A DNA stretch of 64,000 bases from contig CP141147.1 of assembly GCA_035235625.1 (NCBI GenBank), positions 15,737,001 through 15,801,000 on the forward strand, given 5' to 3'. The position numbers were made by a program, and so were the translations under genes. The notes under the pieces are model-generated. The model made no database searches. It saw nothing but the letters and a program-made list of their open reading frames with translations, and had not been told where the DNA came from. Below, one piece after another: positions 1 to 12,010 of the stretch (position 1 is its first letter; the number at the start of each line of letters is the position of its first letter). Source of the stretch: Saururus chinensis. Its lineage: Eukaryota; Streptophyta; Magnoliopsida; Piperales; Saururaceae.

Positions 1-761
1 AGCAATAGCACATAATCCAGTAGAACAAATAATGCAAGATCACAACAAAGAACACTACAAAATGGATTAATATAATCTTTCTATAGGCTTCAAAGTAGTG
101 AAATAAGTCTTGAATATACATAAATATTTTTTAAAAACCATCAAATCATCATAGTCATCCACAAAATTAAAATCAATGTTCAAATAACTCAGCTTCAAGA
201 ACTGAATTATGGAGACTTCATGAGAATGCACGAGAAGATTTGTGCAACATATGCACAAAAAGAGTTGTCAAAGAGCTTTGTGCAAAAGGTCAAGATGAAT
301 TTATCAAACAAATAGGACAAGTTATAACATCAATTTTTTGTTCTTGTCATTTTTATACCCATGCCTTTTTGGATTCTTGGTTTTTTCTGTACAATTTTTT
401 GGGTTTTGGCTTTTTTTTATTTGCGTGAACTTGCACTATTTATTTTCCCAAATATTGCATTTTTCTAGGATCAAGTGAATGGTAGCTTTCACACTAATTG
501 ATTTTATTTCAATTAGCTAGCCTTATCATCTTTATGAGGATTCTTGGTACTCAATATGCATAAAAATTATACGTAAAAAAATGATACAAATTCATTCAAT
601 CTTCAGTCTTCTGAATCATCAAAGAAGATAGTTGTGTGCATATTTTGTGAAAAGACTTTCTTGGCACGTATAACTGGCATGAAGAAAATAGCATATAATT
701 CAAGCACAATATGATAGTCATCTATGTAAAAATCTTAAAATACATTTATCACTAGTTCTTA
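1..761. other. AT-rich intergenic sequence, no gene seen
   Basis: No ORF over about 63 codons and no recognisable protein motif on either strand. It lies beyond the 3' (RNase H) end of the copia remnant, so it could include that element's 3' LTR, but no terminal TG...CA pair was found. Confidence 0.4.
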
Positions 762-863
762 TTCCTTTGTCTCACATAAATAGCTCCATTTGGTTTTTCA
801 AAACAAACTATGTTTTGTTTATTTTAAAAAACTGAATGGAGCTATTAATGTGGGATAGAGGGG
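762..863. mobile_element. Stowaway-like MITE (about 102 bp)
   Basis: Two arms are imperfect reverse complements: TTCCTTTGTCTCACATAAAT at the left matches, in reverse, ATTAATGTGGGATAGAGGGG at the right, with an AT-rich centre. A TA dinucleotide flanks each side (760-761 and 864-865), as expected for Tc1/mariner-type Stowaway elements. The ends are decayed from the usual CTCCCTCCGTCCC. Confidence 0.7.
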
Positions 864-1059
864 TATAATACTATGGTATCAACATGTTATGCTTGAACAA
901 AATACTTCAAATTTGACAATAAAACAATATTCTACAATTAACCAAGTAAAATAATGAAGAATCTAATCAGTAAACAAGAGTAACAAAAAAGAAAAAACCT
1001 AAAACCTAGAGAAGCTAACTTTTAGTTCTCAACATAAGTAACCCCAATGGTTTTTATTA

Positions 1060-4000
1060 AGTGAAAGAAAGTCCTTGCATCCAAAGGTTTTGTGAAAATA
1101 TCAGCAATCAACTCTTAGTTAGAACATGTTGAAGAGTGACTAGATTTTGTTTCACCAAGTCTCTAATGAAATGATGTTGATATCAATGTTTTTAGTCCTA
1201 GAGTGTTGAACATGATTTTTTGTTGCACTAGTCAACATCTAAATAACCAACTAACTCAGATTGGAACATCTGCATATCCAACTAACTCAGATTGGAAATT
1301 AGCACATATACCAACATAATGTGAAAGTTCAATTCTACTAACAAATAAATAAAGTAAACTAGCTATCATGCTTCTATAAAGAGTTTTATCAACAAATTTA
1401 CTTGAAGCATCCTTTGTTATTTTTGAAGAACTACTTATTAGAATATTTTAAATCCTAGCATTTGTCAACCTGAATTTCTTTACTACATTTTTGGAAATTT
1501 TAGTTTGTGAGATGAAAATTCATGATCGAGTTTGCTTGGCTTGTAACTCTAAAAAGAAATCTCACCCACCATGTTCATTTCAAACTCAGCTTTCATTGTG
1601 CCAAGCAAATTTATTGGTGAGATTCTTCTTTGTAGAACAAAACATTGTATCATCCACATATATATGTGCTACACCACATCAGTGTTCTTGCTCTTGAAAA
1701 ATGGTGTTTTATTTATTGTACCTCTTGCATATCCTTGTTGTGTGAGATATGTAGTGAGATAAGCATACTAGACACATAGAGCTTAGATTAACATATTAAA
1801 TGCCTTCTTAAGTCTGTATACATGATGTGGTACGTGAGGGTCATTAAAGCCTTTGGGTTGTTCTACATACACTTATTCTTTCAGCAATCCATTTATAAAT
1901 GCACTTTGCACATCTACCTAGTAAAGTTTGAACTTAAGAGGCCAGCAAAATTCTGATAGATTCAAGTCTAGTAACAAAAGCAAAAGTTTCATCGAAATCA
2001 ATTCTTTCAATGTGTCTGTAACCTTGGGCAACCAATCTTGCTAAACAATGACACCATTCTCATCAAATTTGTTCTTGAACATCTACTTAGTTCTCACAAT
2101 ATTTTTGTGAGCTGGTCTATGTGCTAAATGCCACACTTCATTTATGGTGAATTGATTATACTTTTCTTGTATGGCCAATATCAAGTTCTCATATTTAAAT
2201 GCTTCATTAACATTTTTATCTTTGTTAGAGATACATAGTAGACAAAGTTCATAATATTTTCTAGTTGACTTCTAGTTTGAATACTAGAGGAAACATCCCC
2301 TATTACACTCTCAATAGGGTGTTGTCATTGAACCCAAGATGGTGGATCAAGTTCAATTGCATGATTGTTGTTAGTCTATAATTCATGTTATTAGAGATGA
2401 AATACTTCATTCTTCATTTGTAGATGAGATGAATCAGATTACATTCCTTGGCCCCTTGATATGTGACTATTGAAGATGATCTCATGCATCACTCTAAGAT
2501 TGACTGCTTTGATTAGAGATTTTCAACTTTTGCAACTAAGAAAAATCATCTTTTAGTAATTTTAATGAGATAAAAGGTATCAGTGACTCTCCTTTTTGTA
2601 TTTCAATGTGAGTGAGTGTTGAGCTACCATACATCATCCACTATTATATTTGTTTATTTCATCATTGTTGTTGTTCTTAGATTATGCACTCTATAAGCCC
2701 TACTTGTGGTAGAATACTCTCTAAATATATCATGGTCATTCCTTGAATCAAAATTTCCGACTATTCTCTATTACATATTATATAGCAAGTCTACCAAATA
2801 CTTAAAAATACTTCACATAAGGTTATTTACCATGTCTCAAATACATTCGATTTCATATGTAGCAAGTTGCAAATATTGCTTCAGCTCATAAATGCTTTGT
2901 TAGATATTTTGAATGTAGTATGACTCTATCCATCTCTTGAAGGACCTAGTTCTTTCTTTTTGCAACTCTATTTTGTTGAGAAATTTTGGGGGCTAAGAAT
3001 TCATGTTTAATGTCATTTTCTTTGCAAATTTTATCAAATGTATATTGTAAAAATTCATGACCTTTGTCACTTTGAATTGTTTTGACTGTGTAGACTTTCT
3101 CATTTTGAATCCTCTTTCGTACTTCAAAAGAGTCATAAGTGTTAGAACATATGTGACATATGTAATGTATTAGCTATATTTCAATTATCAAAACTATGTT
3201 CATTTGTGTGTGTGAATTTAAGTCTTGTTAAGTTTGACTAAATTAGTGGTGTGTTGAGTTAGATTTGGAATAAAATGACTCAAAAAATTAAAGTAGACAA
3301 GAAGAATTAATCAGAGTGATTTAAGTTTTAAGTGAAAGATGTAAATACCATAAGCACATAGTCACAAACACTTAGATTTATAGAGAAATAACCTTATGTG
3401 AGTGTTAGAAAAAAAATAGATTAAAAGGATAAAAATTGCATTAGTGATCAATCAGGCATGAATGGATTTTAAGATTTTTTTCAAGAACATTGAGCGGTCG
3501 ATCGTTTAGTAGAAAAGATCAATCAGAAAGAGTTTCATCAAGTCAAGAGAAGTGAAGAGTAGATTGTACTATCAAAACAATTGATTGGTTTCCTCGAGTT
3601 TGTGAACAATAAGGGAATGATTGATTTCCTAGTGGAACAATCAATTGATTTATGTCGTAGTTACGTAAAGTAGGTCATTCCAAATGTTTATTTCTAATTG
3701 AAAGGCATTGACCTAAACCGACATAGAACACTATTTAAGAACCTAAAGATGAAAAATTGGAGAGAAAGGGAGGATAGTTTGAGAGTAAAAATTGAGAGCA
3801 ATTGTCCTAAATTCATTCTACCATCTTTGAGTAAATTAGAGACAAAATAAAAGAAAAGTGATATTTTGATTCATACTCTTTATGAATTGAATTAAGGTTT
3901 TCTGAGAGTAACAAAAACATCACACATAAGTTTATTAGAGGAATAAATCAAGATGGACATTGGTTAAAGCTTTGGATGAGTTTTAGAAATTGTGCTACAG

Positions 4001-5060
4001 AAAAGAGAAGATAACAAGGAGCTCAAGTTTGTATACATCAAAATGGACTTTAGTTGCCAAGCCAACTAGAGGTGGTTCTAGGTTGGGAGGTTACAAAATT
4101 GAGTCTTGTAAAAGTCACATTTTCTAGTGCATTGATTTTAGCAAGAAGATAGGCTTCATAGTTTTCTTCTCTGATGGATTGATACGTTAAAAACATTTTG
4201 TGTGTTTTTTGTTGTGTTTGTTTGACAACAATTTTGCATAAGTAGCATGTAATTTCTTGCACAAAGAGGCCAAAACTTGTAGCTCTCTACCTTTTGGTTT
4301 TTGGCTATAGGTACCATGGTAAACCTCTAGAGTTGAAGGGTATTAAACTTACAATAAGTATCTGACTTTTTTATCAAGAAGCACACCCATATAAATCTTG
4401 AGTAGTCATCAACCATAACTTGAATATGTTTCTTCCCACCAAGACTAACAATTTGCATTAGTCCCATCAAATTTATATGAAGAAGATCTACAGGTCTTGA
4501 TGTAGCAAGATGATGATGATTTAAATGAGTAGCTTTGGTTTGTTTTCCAACTTGACAAGGACCACAAACAAAGTTAGTAGAAGAATTTAACTTAGGGATA
4601 CCTCTTACAAATTCGTGTTTTGAATTCTTAGAAAGGTCTTTAAAGTCCATATGTCCCATCCCTTAATGCCATGATGTTGTCGTGTCTAGGACTATTTACA
4701 TTTGTAGACATAGAAACTAGGTTGCCCAAAAAATAATAAGTTATCACCAGTGTGAGATCCACAAGCAACATACATACCATCTCCATCAACAATACACAAA
4801 ATATTTAATTGAAATTAACTTGAAAGCCACTATCAGAAATTTGACTCACACTAAGAAGATTTTTTTTATCTATCCACACACAAAACACCATTAAAGACAT
4901 GCAAACTAGTCAATTCAATTGAACCTTTGCCAATCACCTTTTGTAGTTTGTCCATCTCCAAACATGACATTTTCAGAAGGAGATTCAATTAAGTTTCTAA
5001 ATTTTATTTTAATCTCAAATCATATGTCTAGAGCACCCATTGTCTAGAGCAGCCACTCTC
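1060..5060 (-). pseudogene. Ty1/copia retrotransposon pol remnant, interrupted
   Basis: Read on the minus strand the copia domain order is kept. A protease-like motif (DNGCSRHM) lies near 5020-5047. A GAG-pre-integrase and integrase stretch, with CGPCQVGKQTKA and DDYSRFIWV, lies at 4327-4659. A second integrase part lies near 2900-3135. A reverse-transcriptase motif (VDVQSAFINGLL) lies near 1873-1915. The RNase H end (IADIFTKP) lies at 1086-1108. Many stops and frameshifts make it non-functional. A solo LTR at 3140-4353 splits the integrase; the frame resumes exactly on the far side of the target-site duplication. Confidence 0.85.
3140..4353 (+). mobile_element. Solo LTR, family 1, inserted in copia integrase
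   Basis: Begins TGTTAGAACA and ends TTAAACTTACA (TG...CA), 1214 bp, with no internal coding region. The 5 bp ATAAG occurs directly before (3135-3139) and directly after (4354-4358), a perfect target-site duplication. Removing the LTR and one ATAAG restores the integrase reading frame. The middle carries repeated GATCAAT/ATTGATT-type words, also seen in the related copies at 5197-9035. A single LTR with a duplication indicates insertion followed by LTR-LTR recombination. Confidence 0.9.
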
Positions 5061-5196
5061 TAGAAACTATTTAGAGGTCTATAAGGCTATCATAGCATAA
5101 TACAACAAATGGCATTGAATAGAGTCCTTTCTTATCCAAACTTGTTTTACTATGTTTTTTTAGGTGAGTAAGTATTTCCTAAAGAAGACACCTTTT
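5061..5196. other. Short link, possibly copia gag/pol junction
   Basis: Lies upstream, in minus-strand sense, of the copia protease motif. Nothing recognisable was translated. Confidence 0.25.
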
Positions 5197-7518
5197 TGTG
5201 AGTTTAATAACTTTAAAATTTAGAGGGTTGACACATTGCTTCTAGTTTTAAACACTCGTGTAGATAATTATGAGATATGGGCTCATTGCACATGAATTGA
5301 ATTTGCTACTAGCGTAGAAAACTAAACAAGAAATCACAAAAAATTTACTCAGGATAATATTTAGACTAGAAACACAACCGAGAAAAAACCATGTTCCTTG
5401 TCCACTGGCTGAAATCCATGAACTAGAAAAGAAGATCTTTACAAAGACAAAGTTTTGTTGCAAACCTCCCCACCTAGAAGTTCATCTCTAATTGACTTGG
5501 CCAACAAAGTCCATCTTAATGCTTACAAACATGAGCTGCTAATTGTCTTTTCTTTTCTCTAGCACAATATATTGAACTCCTTGAAAACTTTAATCAATGC
5601 CCATCTTGATTTAATTCTCTAATCAACTTGTGTGATGTGTTCATGACTATCACAAAACCTTAATTCAATTCATAGAGTTTATGAATCAAAATTGCACCTT
5701 TCTTTTATTTTCCCTCAAATTTGCTCAAAGTTGTAGAAACAATTTAGCACAATTTTTCTCAAATTTTATTCTCAAAATATCTTTCCTTATGTTAGAATAT
5801 ATGAGTATATGTATTGTAATTGACTTGATATTGTTAAACAAAACTATGTCCAAAGAGTGTATGGTTTAAGTTTCAGGAATCTCATAAAGATTAGTGATGT
5901 GACCAAAGTCAATTTTGAAATTTGTAGACTTGAAAAAGAGGAGCTCATGAGTTATGATTTTAAAGATAGAAGACTTAACAAAGTGATAAGCCTCAAAGGA
6001 AATTTTACACACACTCACATGCACAAACACTTAGATTTACCTTTGAAAAATTTTTAGTAAGTGTTTTCGTGCACTTTGAACAAAATTCATAGTTATTGTC
6101 CAAAAGCGATCAATCGTCCATGAAAATGTTGAATGAGTTTTGACAGTTGACCTATATATCATCCATTGTGAGAATAGATCAAACGGTTTTCTAGAATGTC
6201 GATCATAGTAACTTGAATGATTAATCGTTGGTTCAATGGATCAATTAGTGTTTGACAGATGAATTCCAGTAACTTTATTTATAGATTTTTTGGATAAAGG
6301 ATTGATTGATTTGAGTGTCTAAATTTGAACAAAACAGGGAACTATTGATCGCCTTTTGGAATGATCAATAGATCTATGACTAGTTGCCTAGTTTACGTCA
6401 ATCCGTAGCAAGTTTTTTCCAACTAGGAGACAAAATACCTAGCCATCTTGAGAGACTATTTAAGGGCTCCATTGTGACGAATTGAAGAGCGGAAAAACAA
6501 AATTTTAGCGAGGGAAAAGTGAGTTTTATGCCAAGGTTCTTCCCTAATTCACGTTGCACAATTGAGAGAAAATTCATGAGAGATAAGTGCTTTGCTTCAT
6601 CCCTTTATGGAATAAAGTTGAGTGATTAGACACATGACAAACACAATACAAATTTTCTAAGGAGGCTGATAACAAAGGGAGTTTGAAAAGGCTTCCACAA
6701 CACAATCAAGGAGGGCTTTGATTGAAGGAGTACTTTGGATAAGACAAAGATCAAACTCAAAAGGAAAAAACATCAAGGAAAAGACTTGGTGGCCAACAAT
6801 TCACTAGAGAAGGGACTTCTAGTTCGGATAGAGGTTGGTAGTTTTGTGTCTTCTATGAACTTATTCCATAGTGAAATGTTTTAGCCAAGGGAATGGCTCG
6901 TAGTGGTTTTACCTCGATTTAGGTTTTTATGTAAAAATCGGTGTGCCACATCTTGTAGTTCATTGTCTTTACAAGGTATTTTGACTAGATGCAATGTGGT
7001 AATCCTCTAAAGATAGAAGGATATTAAGCTCACATCTTCCTCTTCAAATTTGTCCTCTTTAGGTCCTTAAATAGTGATCCAAGTTAGATTAAGTTTTTTT
7101 CTTTCTATAAGAAAGAAACTATTCTAACCTATGTTAAATAACTACAGCAAGAGTGACCAATCATTCTACTAGGTAATCAGTCGTTCTATATACTATATTC
7201 AAAATCCTACCATTTGATCAAATTGTTCATTATATTGGACCTAACAAAAGCCCCTCTAATCTATTTATTTCTCCAGACAATCCATCATTTAATGTTCTAG
7301 AAAAAATCTCAAATTTCATTCAAGATAGATTGATTGTTGTTCAAGGATGATCATTCGCTTATGAACCCTTTTATGATTTTTGTCCTTTTTCATTCATTCT
7401 TTTTCTAATACTCGCATAAGATATTTTCTCTAAAAAACTAAGATTTTATGACTATGTGTGTGATATTTACCTCTTTTTCTTCAAGCATCAATCACTGTGA
7501 TAAGTCTTCTAGCTTGAA
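5197..7518 (-). mobile_element. Family 1 LTR, reverse orientation, split by another copy
   Basis: The plus strand at 5197 (TGTGAGTTTAAT) is the reverse complement of a family 1 end (ATTAAACTCACA). 5197-5789 matches the 3' half of the solo LTR at 3140-4353 in reverse, including the stretch around ATTTTGATTCATA...CTCTATGAATTG. 7035-7518 matches its 5' half in reverse. A forward copy (5790-7034) sits between the halves. The 5' terminus is missing; the piece ends against another forward copy near 7518. Confidence 0.7.
5790..7034 (+). mobile_element. Family 1 LTR, forward, nested in a reverse copy
   Basis: Begins TGTTAGAATATATG and ends ATATTAAGCTCACA, close to the ends of the 3140-4353 solo LTR and of similar length (1245 bp). 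No clean 5 bp duplication is seen (CCTTA before, TCTTC after), so either the duplication has decayed or a boundary is off by a few bases. No coding potential. Confidence 0.7.
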
Positions 7519-8200
7519 TCTTCAGAACATATTTGACTGTATTTCAATTATAAGAACTATGCCTATTCAAGTGTATATTTAAGTCTTATGAAGTTTGACT
7601 AGATTAGTGGTGTCTCGGGCATGATTTAGAATTAAATAACTTGAAGAATTAGAGCAGAGATACTTTGAAAATTCAAGCTAGAAGACTTAATTACAGTGAT
7701 GAAGTTTGAAGAAAAAGAGATAAAAATCACACACACACACAATGATAAGCACTCAGGTTATTAATAGAATTACTTTGTGTGTTAGAAAAGGAATGGAAGA
7801 AAAATAACAAAAATCATAAAAAAACTTCTTAAGTGATTGATCGGCCTTGAACTTATGATTGATCCATCTTGAATGATTTTTGAAATTTATTTCTAGAACA
7901 TTGAATGATTAATTGTCCAATAGATCAATGTAAGTTAATTTTGTTAGATATTGAATAGTATACGATCAATCACATTGTCGAATCGATCAATCACCTTGTG
8001 GAAAGATTGATCGCGTTGTAGCATAGTAACTCGAAATAGTCCATTCTAATAACAATTTGATTCCTATTAAAATAGAAAGACCTACTTTTTAAAAAAAAAT
8101 TTGATTTTGTCCTTCTAGAGGACGAAATCAGTCATTGTACTTAGAAGCATGAAATCAATATTGTGTACTCATTTCGTCCTTCTAAAGGACGAAATCAAAT

Positions 8201-8430
8201 TTTTAGAAGAGAGAGAGTGAAGAGAGAGAAAGAGGAGAGAAAAGAGAGAGAGTGGAGAGATAGAAGAGAGAGAGTGTGTGTAGAAAGAAAGATGCGAGAG
8301 AGTGAAGAGAGAGAAAGAGGAGAGAAGAGAGAGAGAGAGTGGAGAGATAGAAGAGAGAGTGTGTGTAGAAAGAAAGATGAGAGAGAGAGGAGAGAGAGAG
8401 TGAAGAGAGATAGAGGAGGGGAGAGATATA
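8201..8430 (+). repeat. Purine (GA-rich) tract with two long units
   Basis: About 230 nt almost free of C, with T nearly confined to GTGTGTGT islets. A unit holding GAGAGTGTGTGTAGAAAGAAAGATG and then GTGAAGAGAGAGAAAGAGGAGAG occurs twice. Overlapping ORFs on both strands are Ser/Leu- or Arg/Glu-rich by-products of the repeat. Confidence 0.85.
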
Positions 8431-8436
8431 AATACT

Positions 8437-8463
8437 GATTTCGTCCTTTCAAAGGACGAAATC
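8437..8463. repeat. Perfect 27-nt palindrome
   Basis: Arms of 13 nt (GATTTCGTCCTTT and its complement) around one C. Imperfect versions lie at 8103-8129 and 8171-8195, so the motif brackets the purine tract. Confidence 0.9.
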
Positions 8464-8480
8464 AAAAATAAAAATAAAAA

Positions 8481-8520
8481 GCCACGCAGGCGCCAGTCGC
8501 ATGGCTAGCGCCTGCGTGGC
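8481..8520. repeat. GC-rich hairpin, 13-bp perfect stem
   Basis: GCCACGCAGGCGC at 8481-8493 pairs perfectly with GCGCCTGCGTGGC at 8508-8520 around a 14-nt loop, in otherwise AT-rich DNA. A second hairpin follows at 8531-8560 (ACCACTTTGG with CCAAAGTGGT). Confidence 0.9.
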
Positions 8521-9035
8521 AAAAAGCAACACCACTTTGGAAAATATTTCCCAAAGTGGTCTAAATTGGTAAATATTTTTAAAAAAATTATTATTTAAAT
8601 AAATTTCCCTTCCTAAATCAATTAACTTGAGGTTTTGTGAGAAACACAAACACATCACACACATGTTGATTGGAGGAGCAAATCAAGATGGACATTGATT
8701 AAAACTTCAAGTTCAAGAGATTGTGCTAGGGGAAAAGAGAAGAAAACTAGGAGCTTATATTCATAATCAAAATAGATTTTGGTAGCCGAGTCAACTAAAA
8801 ATGGACTTCTATGTTAGGAGGTTGGTAACAAAATTGAGTCTTTATAAAGTCTTATTTTATAGTGCATTGATTTTAGCGAGTGGACAAGTTGTGTGGTTTT
8901 TTTCTTGGTTAGGTTTTCACATTAAAACTTTCCTATATGATTTTTTGTGAGATTATTTGATGTAGTTTTTCACACTACTAGCATATCAAATTCCTATGCA
9001 GCAAGGCTACAACTTGTAGTTCTCTACAAGCCATT

Positions 9036-9589
9036 GTTATGGACTAGAGACACTATAGCCTTATCTAGAAGCTTAACAAGCAATTACAAAAATTAAAACA
9101 AAAAAATATATACTAGAAGAAGAGATGAAAGATAGGAGAAGAAATCTCAAAAGAGGAGGGGGTGATGTTTCTCCCACGTTCTCCCCTCTTTTTATATGAG
9201 TAGAGGGGGTGGCTTCAAAAGAGAAGGTCCAATCACATCCCTGAATGATTCTTGATTGGCTGCTTGATTAGTGATCATTGTGTCATTAACTTGGCCAACT
9301 AATGTCAAGTCATCAAGACTTGTCAAACAAGAATAGAACTGTCAAATGAGCTTGGGGTAAATGGGAGGTGGGGTGGTTGCGATACGACCAAAGTATGCAA
9401 CCCACTGTGGTCTCCTAAGAATCCATGTGATGCAATTTGTATGCATCTCATAAACTCCATACCTCTCAAAACTCAAGGGTCTAACCCTAGGTGTGTCCAA
9501 GGTTCCCGAAGTAGGTGGAGTATGAGATGAGCTCTCCTCAAAAGTGATTATTGAGAGTTTAGCAACACTAGATGTCAATAATATATCAG
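9036..9589. other. Intergenic, no gene seen
   Basis: Holds a 78-codon minus-strand ORF (9342-9578) with no recognisable motif. A GAAGAGATGAAAG / TCTCCCACGTTCTCCCC segment near 9120-9200 could be from an LTR leader, but nothing supports a gene. Confidence 0.35.
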
Positions 9590-10300
9590 ATTGTTCCTAA
9601 CCCTTATACTTTTGCAAGTAAGCAATTAAGAGTTCTAACCTCTATGTGCAAGAATTTATTTTGAAGCGGAATAAACAAACCTTATTATCTAATCATCATT
9701 CTTGAACAATCAAACAAAGCATGCACATCACATAATTACACGAGGATTTTTACATGGAAAAAACCCAACTAGGGTAAAAAACCATGACAACCTTAATCAA
9801 ATGCTAAATTAATGCACTAGAACGATATAAATCATACAAGACTCAAATCAACCAACCAACCTTAAGACTTGATGCAAACTCTTTTTGTTCAATCTTCTCT
9901 TATTAATAATGTTGTTTAACCACAATGAAACCCCCACAATCACTTCTAAGAAAGGAAACATACTTTGGGACTCTCAAGGAATCTCACGCTCATCTCCATC
10001 CTTCAAAGCTTGTATAATGAAGAAATTAATCAAGAAATGAGGTTAATGGATATAGAAAGTTCTCTCTTGCAAAAGATGTAAACTTGTAAAAGTAGAAGAA
10101 AATAATGAAAACCATATTTTCTAACACAAGATTTTTTTATACACACTTTTAGACTGCAGAAAAGCCTGGGTTAACTTTTAGGCCATGTACGAGGTGTTTG
10201 TGGCTGTGTGAGGTGTTTATGGCTGTGTCTGGCCGAATTCTTTTGTCCACCAATTTTTGGACACAGCAATGGACAAAGACATCGTCCGACCATTTGTTTG
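9590..10300. mobile_element. Copia-type LTR fragment (tentative)
   Basis: The stretch near 9740-9790 (ACGAGGATTTTTACATGGAA, AACCCAACTAGGGTAAAAAACCATGAC) resembles a segment common in plant Ty1/copia LTRs. No ends or coding region were found. The assignment rests on remembered resemblance. Confidence 0.4.
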
Positions 10301-11047
10301 TGGTTCGATTAACTTTCAAATACAATGTGCATTCTTATATGAAGGACAATTTATATGTCTCTTATAACTATTCTTAAACATCATTTTCTTATACTTAAAT
10401 CTTTAGCAATTTAAATACAATCATGTTAATATTATATTTGAGTTATTCTTTAAAACTAATAATTAAATATTTCTTTTGTCCAACATGAATACTTCTATTT
10501 GGCTTTTCAAAATAAATTAATTTATCTAATAGTAATATTACAAATAAAGAAGATAACATATGAGTTTAAAAACTATTATTATATACTAAGTTACTTTAAT
10601 CTAAAGATCCTCACCATTGATGCCCTACTTAGTTAAAGTTGTCAACACCGCTCTCATTCATTCCAACCGCTTCAACTCTTATCCAATTGCCTAAAAGGCT
10701 ATGTACATAGACAATAGTCGTATCCGCCAAAAAATAAGCTTTGTCCATGGACAAAATACCAATGGATAAATTATTAATGAACACAATATGGACAAGCCTT
10801 ATAGCCTACTATTTAACCGAGGACCAACCCTACCGGGAGTAATCCATTTACTAAATAATAAGTGAACAATGACAATGCAATTCCCACAAATCAATCCAAC
10901 CGAGCCAACTTTGACTACAAAACACTATTTTGAGCGATCTTATATACATCTAATCTGTCTTTTCAAGCACTACGACACCCTTAAATTTCAATTCCAATTC
11001 CATTTATTATAGAGATATTGAGTCAAGAACATGCAAAACTTATTATA
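10301..11047. other. AT-rich intergenic sequence
   Basis: No ORF of note. It contains a perfect 16-bp palindrome TTTGTCCATGGACAAA at 10740-10755. Nothing else was recognised. Confidence 0.35.
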
Positions 11048-11126
11048 CTCCCTCCGTCTTACATTCCATTTAGTTTTTTAAAATAAACTAGTTTTAACTC
11101 ACTTTGAAAAAACCAAATAGAGCTCC
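11048..11126. mobile_element. Stowaway MITE, left part only
   Basis: CTCCCTCCGTCTTACATTCC follows TA (11046-11047), matching the Stowaway terminal sequence. Internal arms (CATTTAGTTTTTTAAAA and TTTGAAAAAACCAAATAG) are inverted. The expected right end (GGACGGAGGGAG then TA) is absent, so the element is truncated. Confidence 0.65.
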
Positions 11127-12010
11127 AAGTACAACAATTTTCACCCAACTTAAAATATATTATAAGAAAACTAAACATAATACATCGAAGCACCATGCAA
11201 ATATTTAACAACGCTGTGCCACGTAACACACAAGGACCAAGGTAAATAGCAACAGTTTCAACACAGTTTTCCGGACAAAAGCATGGAAAGTTGATCCATT
11301 TTTCCAAGTCACGGGTTGCTGTACTTTTCCTCAAAAACAACTGTCATGGATCGTTGAACCACAGGTTAATGGAAATATGTACACCATTATCATGAACAAC
11401 GAACATGAAAGCATGTTCAGCTGAAAGCTAATGGGGTGGCCACATGAATCAAAACTTCTCATAAAGGCAAAAAAGACTGCAACCATCCACAATGTAAAGG
11501 ATGATCTGGTTTACCAAAAAATATAAAATAAAACAAATAAAGAGTGACCTGCAATCGGACTAAAAGAGACATTGCTTGCTCTGCTGTTGAAGTGGTGAAG
11601 TATTGTCACGCAAGTCTAGTCACCCAAAATTGGAAGCCTGCTTGCCAAGACCAAAATTCTGGAAACAATTGCATCTGAGGGATTGTAAACTTTGACTTTT
11701 ACTTAATGAAGTTTGATAGCCCTTAATAGGGCTAGTCCAGCAGCCAATAGATAAAGTAATGGGTAGAACAGAATAGATAGGGGTTTAAATTACAATGTCC
11801 TGACTACTGTTCACAAGGCGGAACCGACACGGGATTATTTTGGCCCAACTGGCTCGTCAGATAGATAATTATAAATTTTACTCCAGCATGGAGATAGGAA
11901 AGAAGCGTGCATCCCTCCAAGGCACAGCAACAAATTACGGGCCACAGAATATCCTTGGCATTAGAAGGTACAAAATTTTGGGCATTAAAAAATTACATGG
12001 AAATGGTAGC
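11127..12010. other. Sequence downstream of the kinase gene
   Basis: Contains the 3' untranslated region of the minus-strand kinase gene for an unknown length. No clear AATAAA on the minus strand could be assigned as its poly(A) signal. ORFs here have no recognisable similarity. Confidence 0.4.

Larger units (their letters stand above)
8085..8617. mobile_element. Unassigned hairpin-rich insert in family 1 LTR
   Basis: Not present in the other family 1 copies. In order it holds a palindrome of the GATTTCGTCC/GGACGAAATC type at 8103-8129, a second at 8171-8195, a long purine tract, a perfect third palindrome at 8437-8463, a GC-rich hairpin at 8481-8520, and another hairpin at 8531-8560. The edges are approximate and no TIR or target duplication was identified, so the superfamily is unknown. 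Confidence 0.5.
7519..9035 (+). mobile_element. Family 1 LTR, forward, truncated at both ends, with insert
   Basis: From CAGAACATATTTGACTG it follows the 5' part of the 3140-4353 LTR (shared words TTTAAGTCTT and GTTTGACTAGATTAGTGGTG). After an insert at about 8085-8617 it returns to the 3' part (GGTTTTGTGAGAAACACAAA, then CAACTTGTAGTTCTCTAC). With the reverse copy ending at 7518 it forms a head-to-head inverted repeat centred near 7520-7640. Confidence 0.65.

Noticed and set aside
8169..8465. Ser/Leu-rich ORFs on minus and Arg/Glu-rich ORF on plus
   Set aside because: Produced by the GA-rich tract; all frames are open because the sequence is low complexity.
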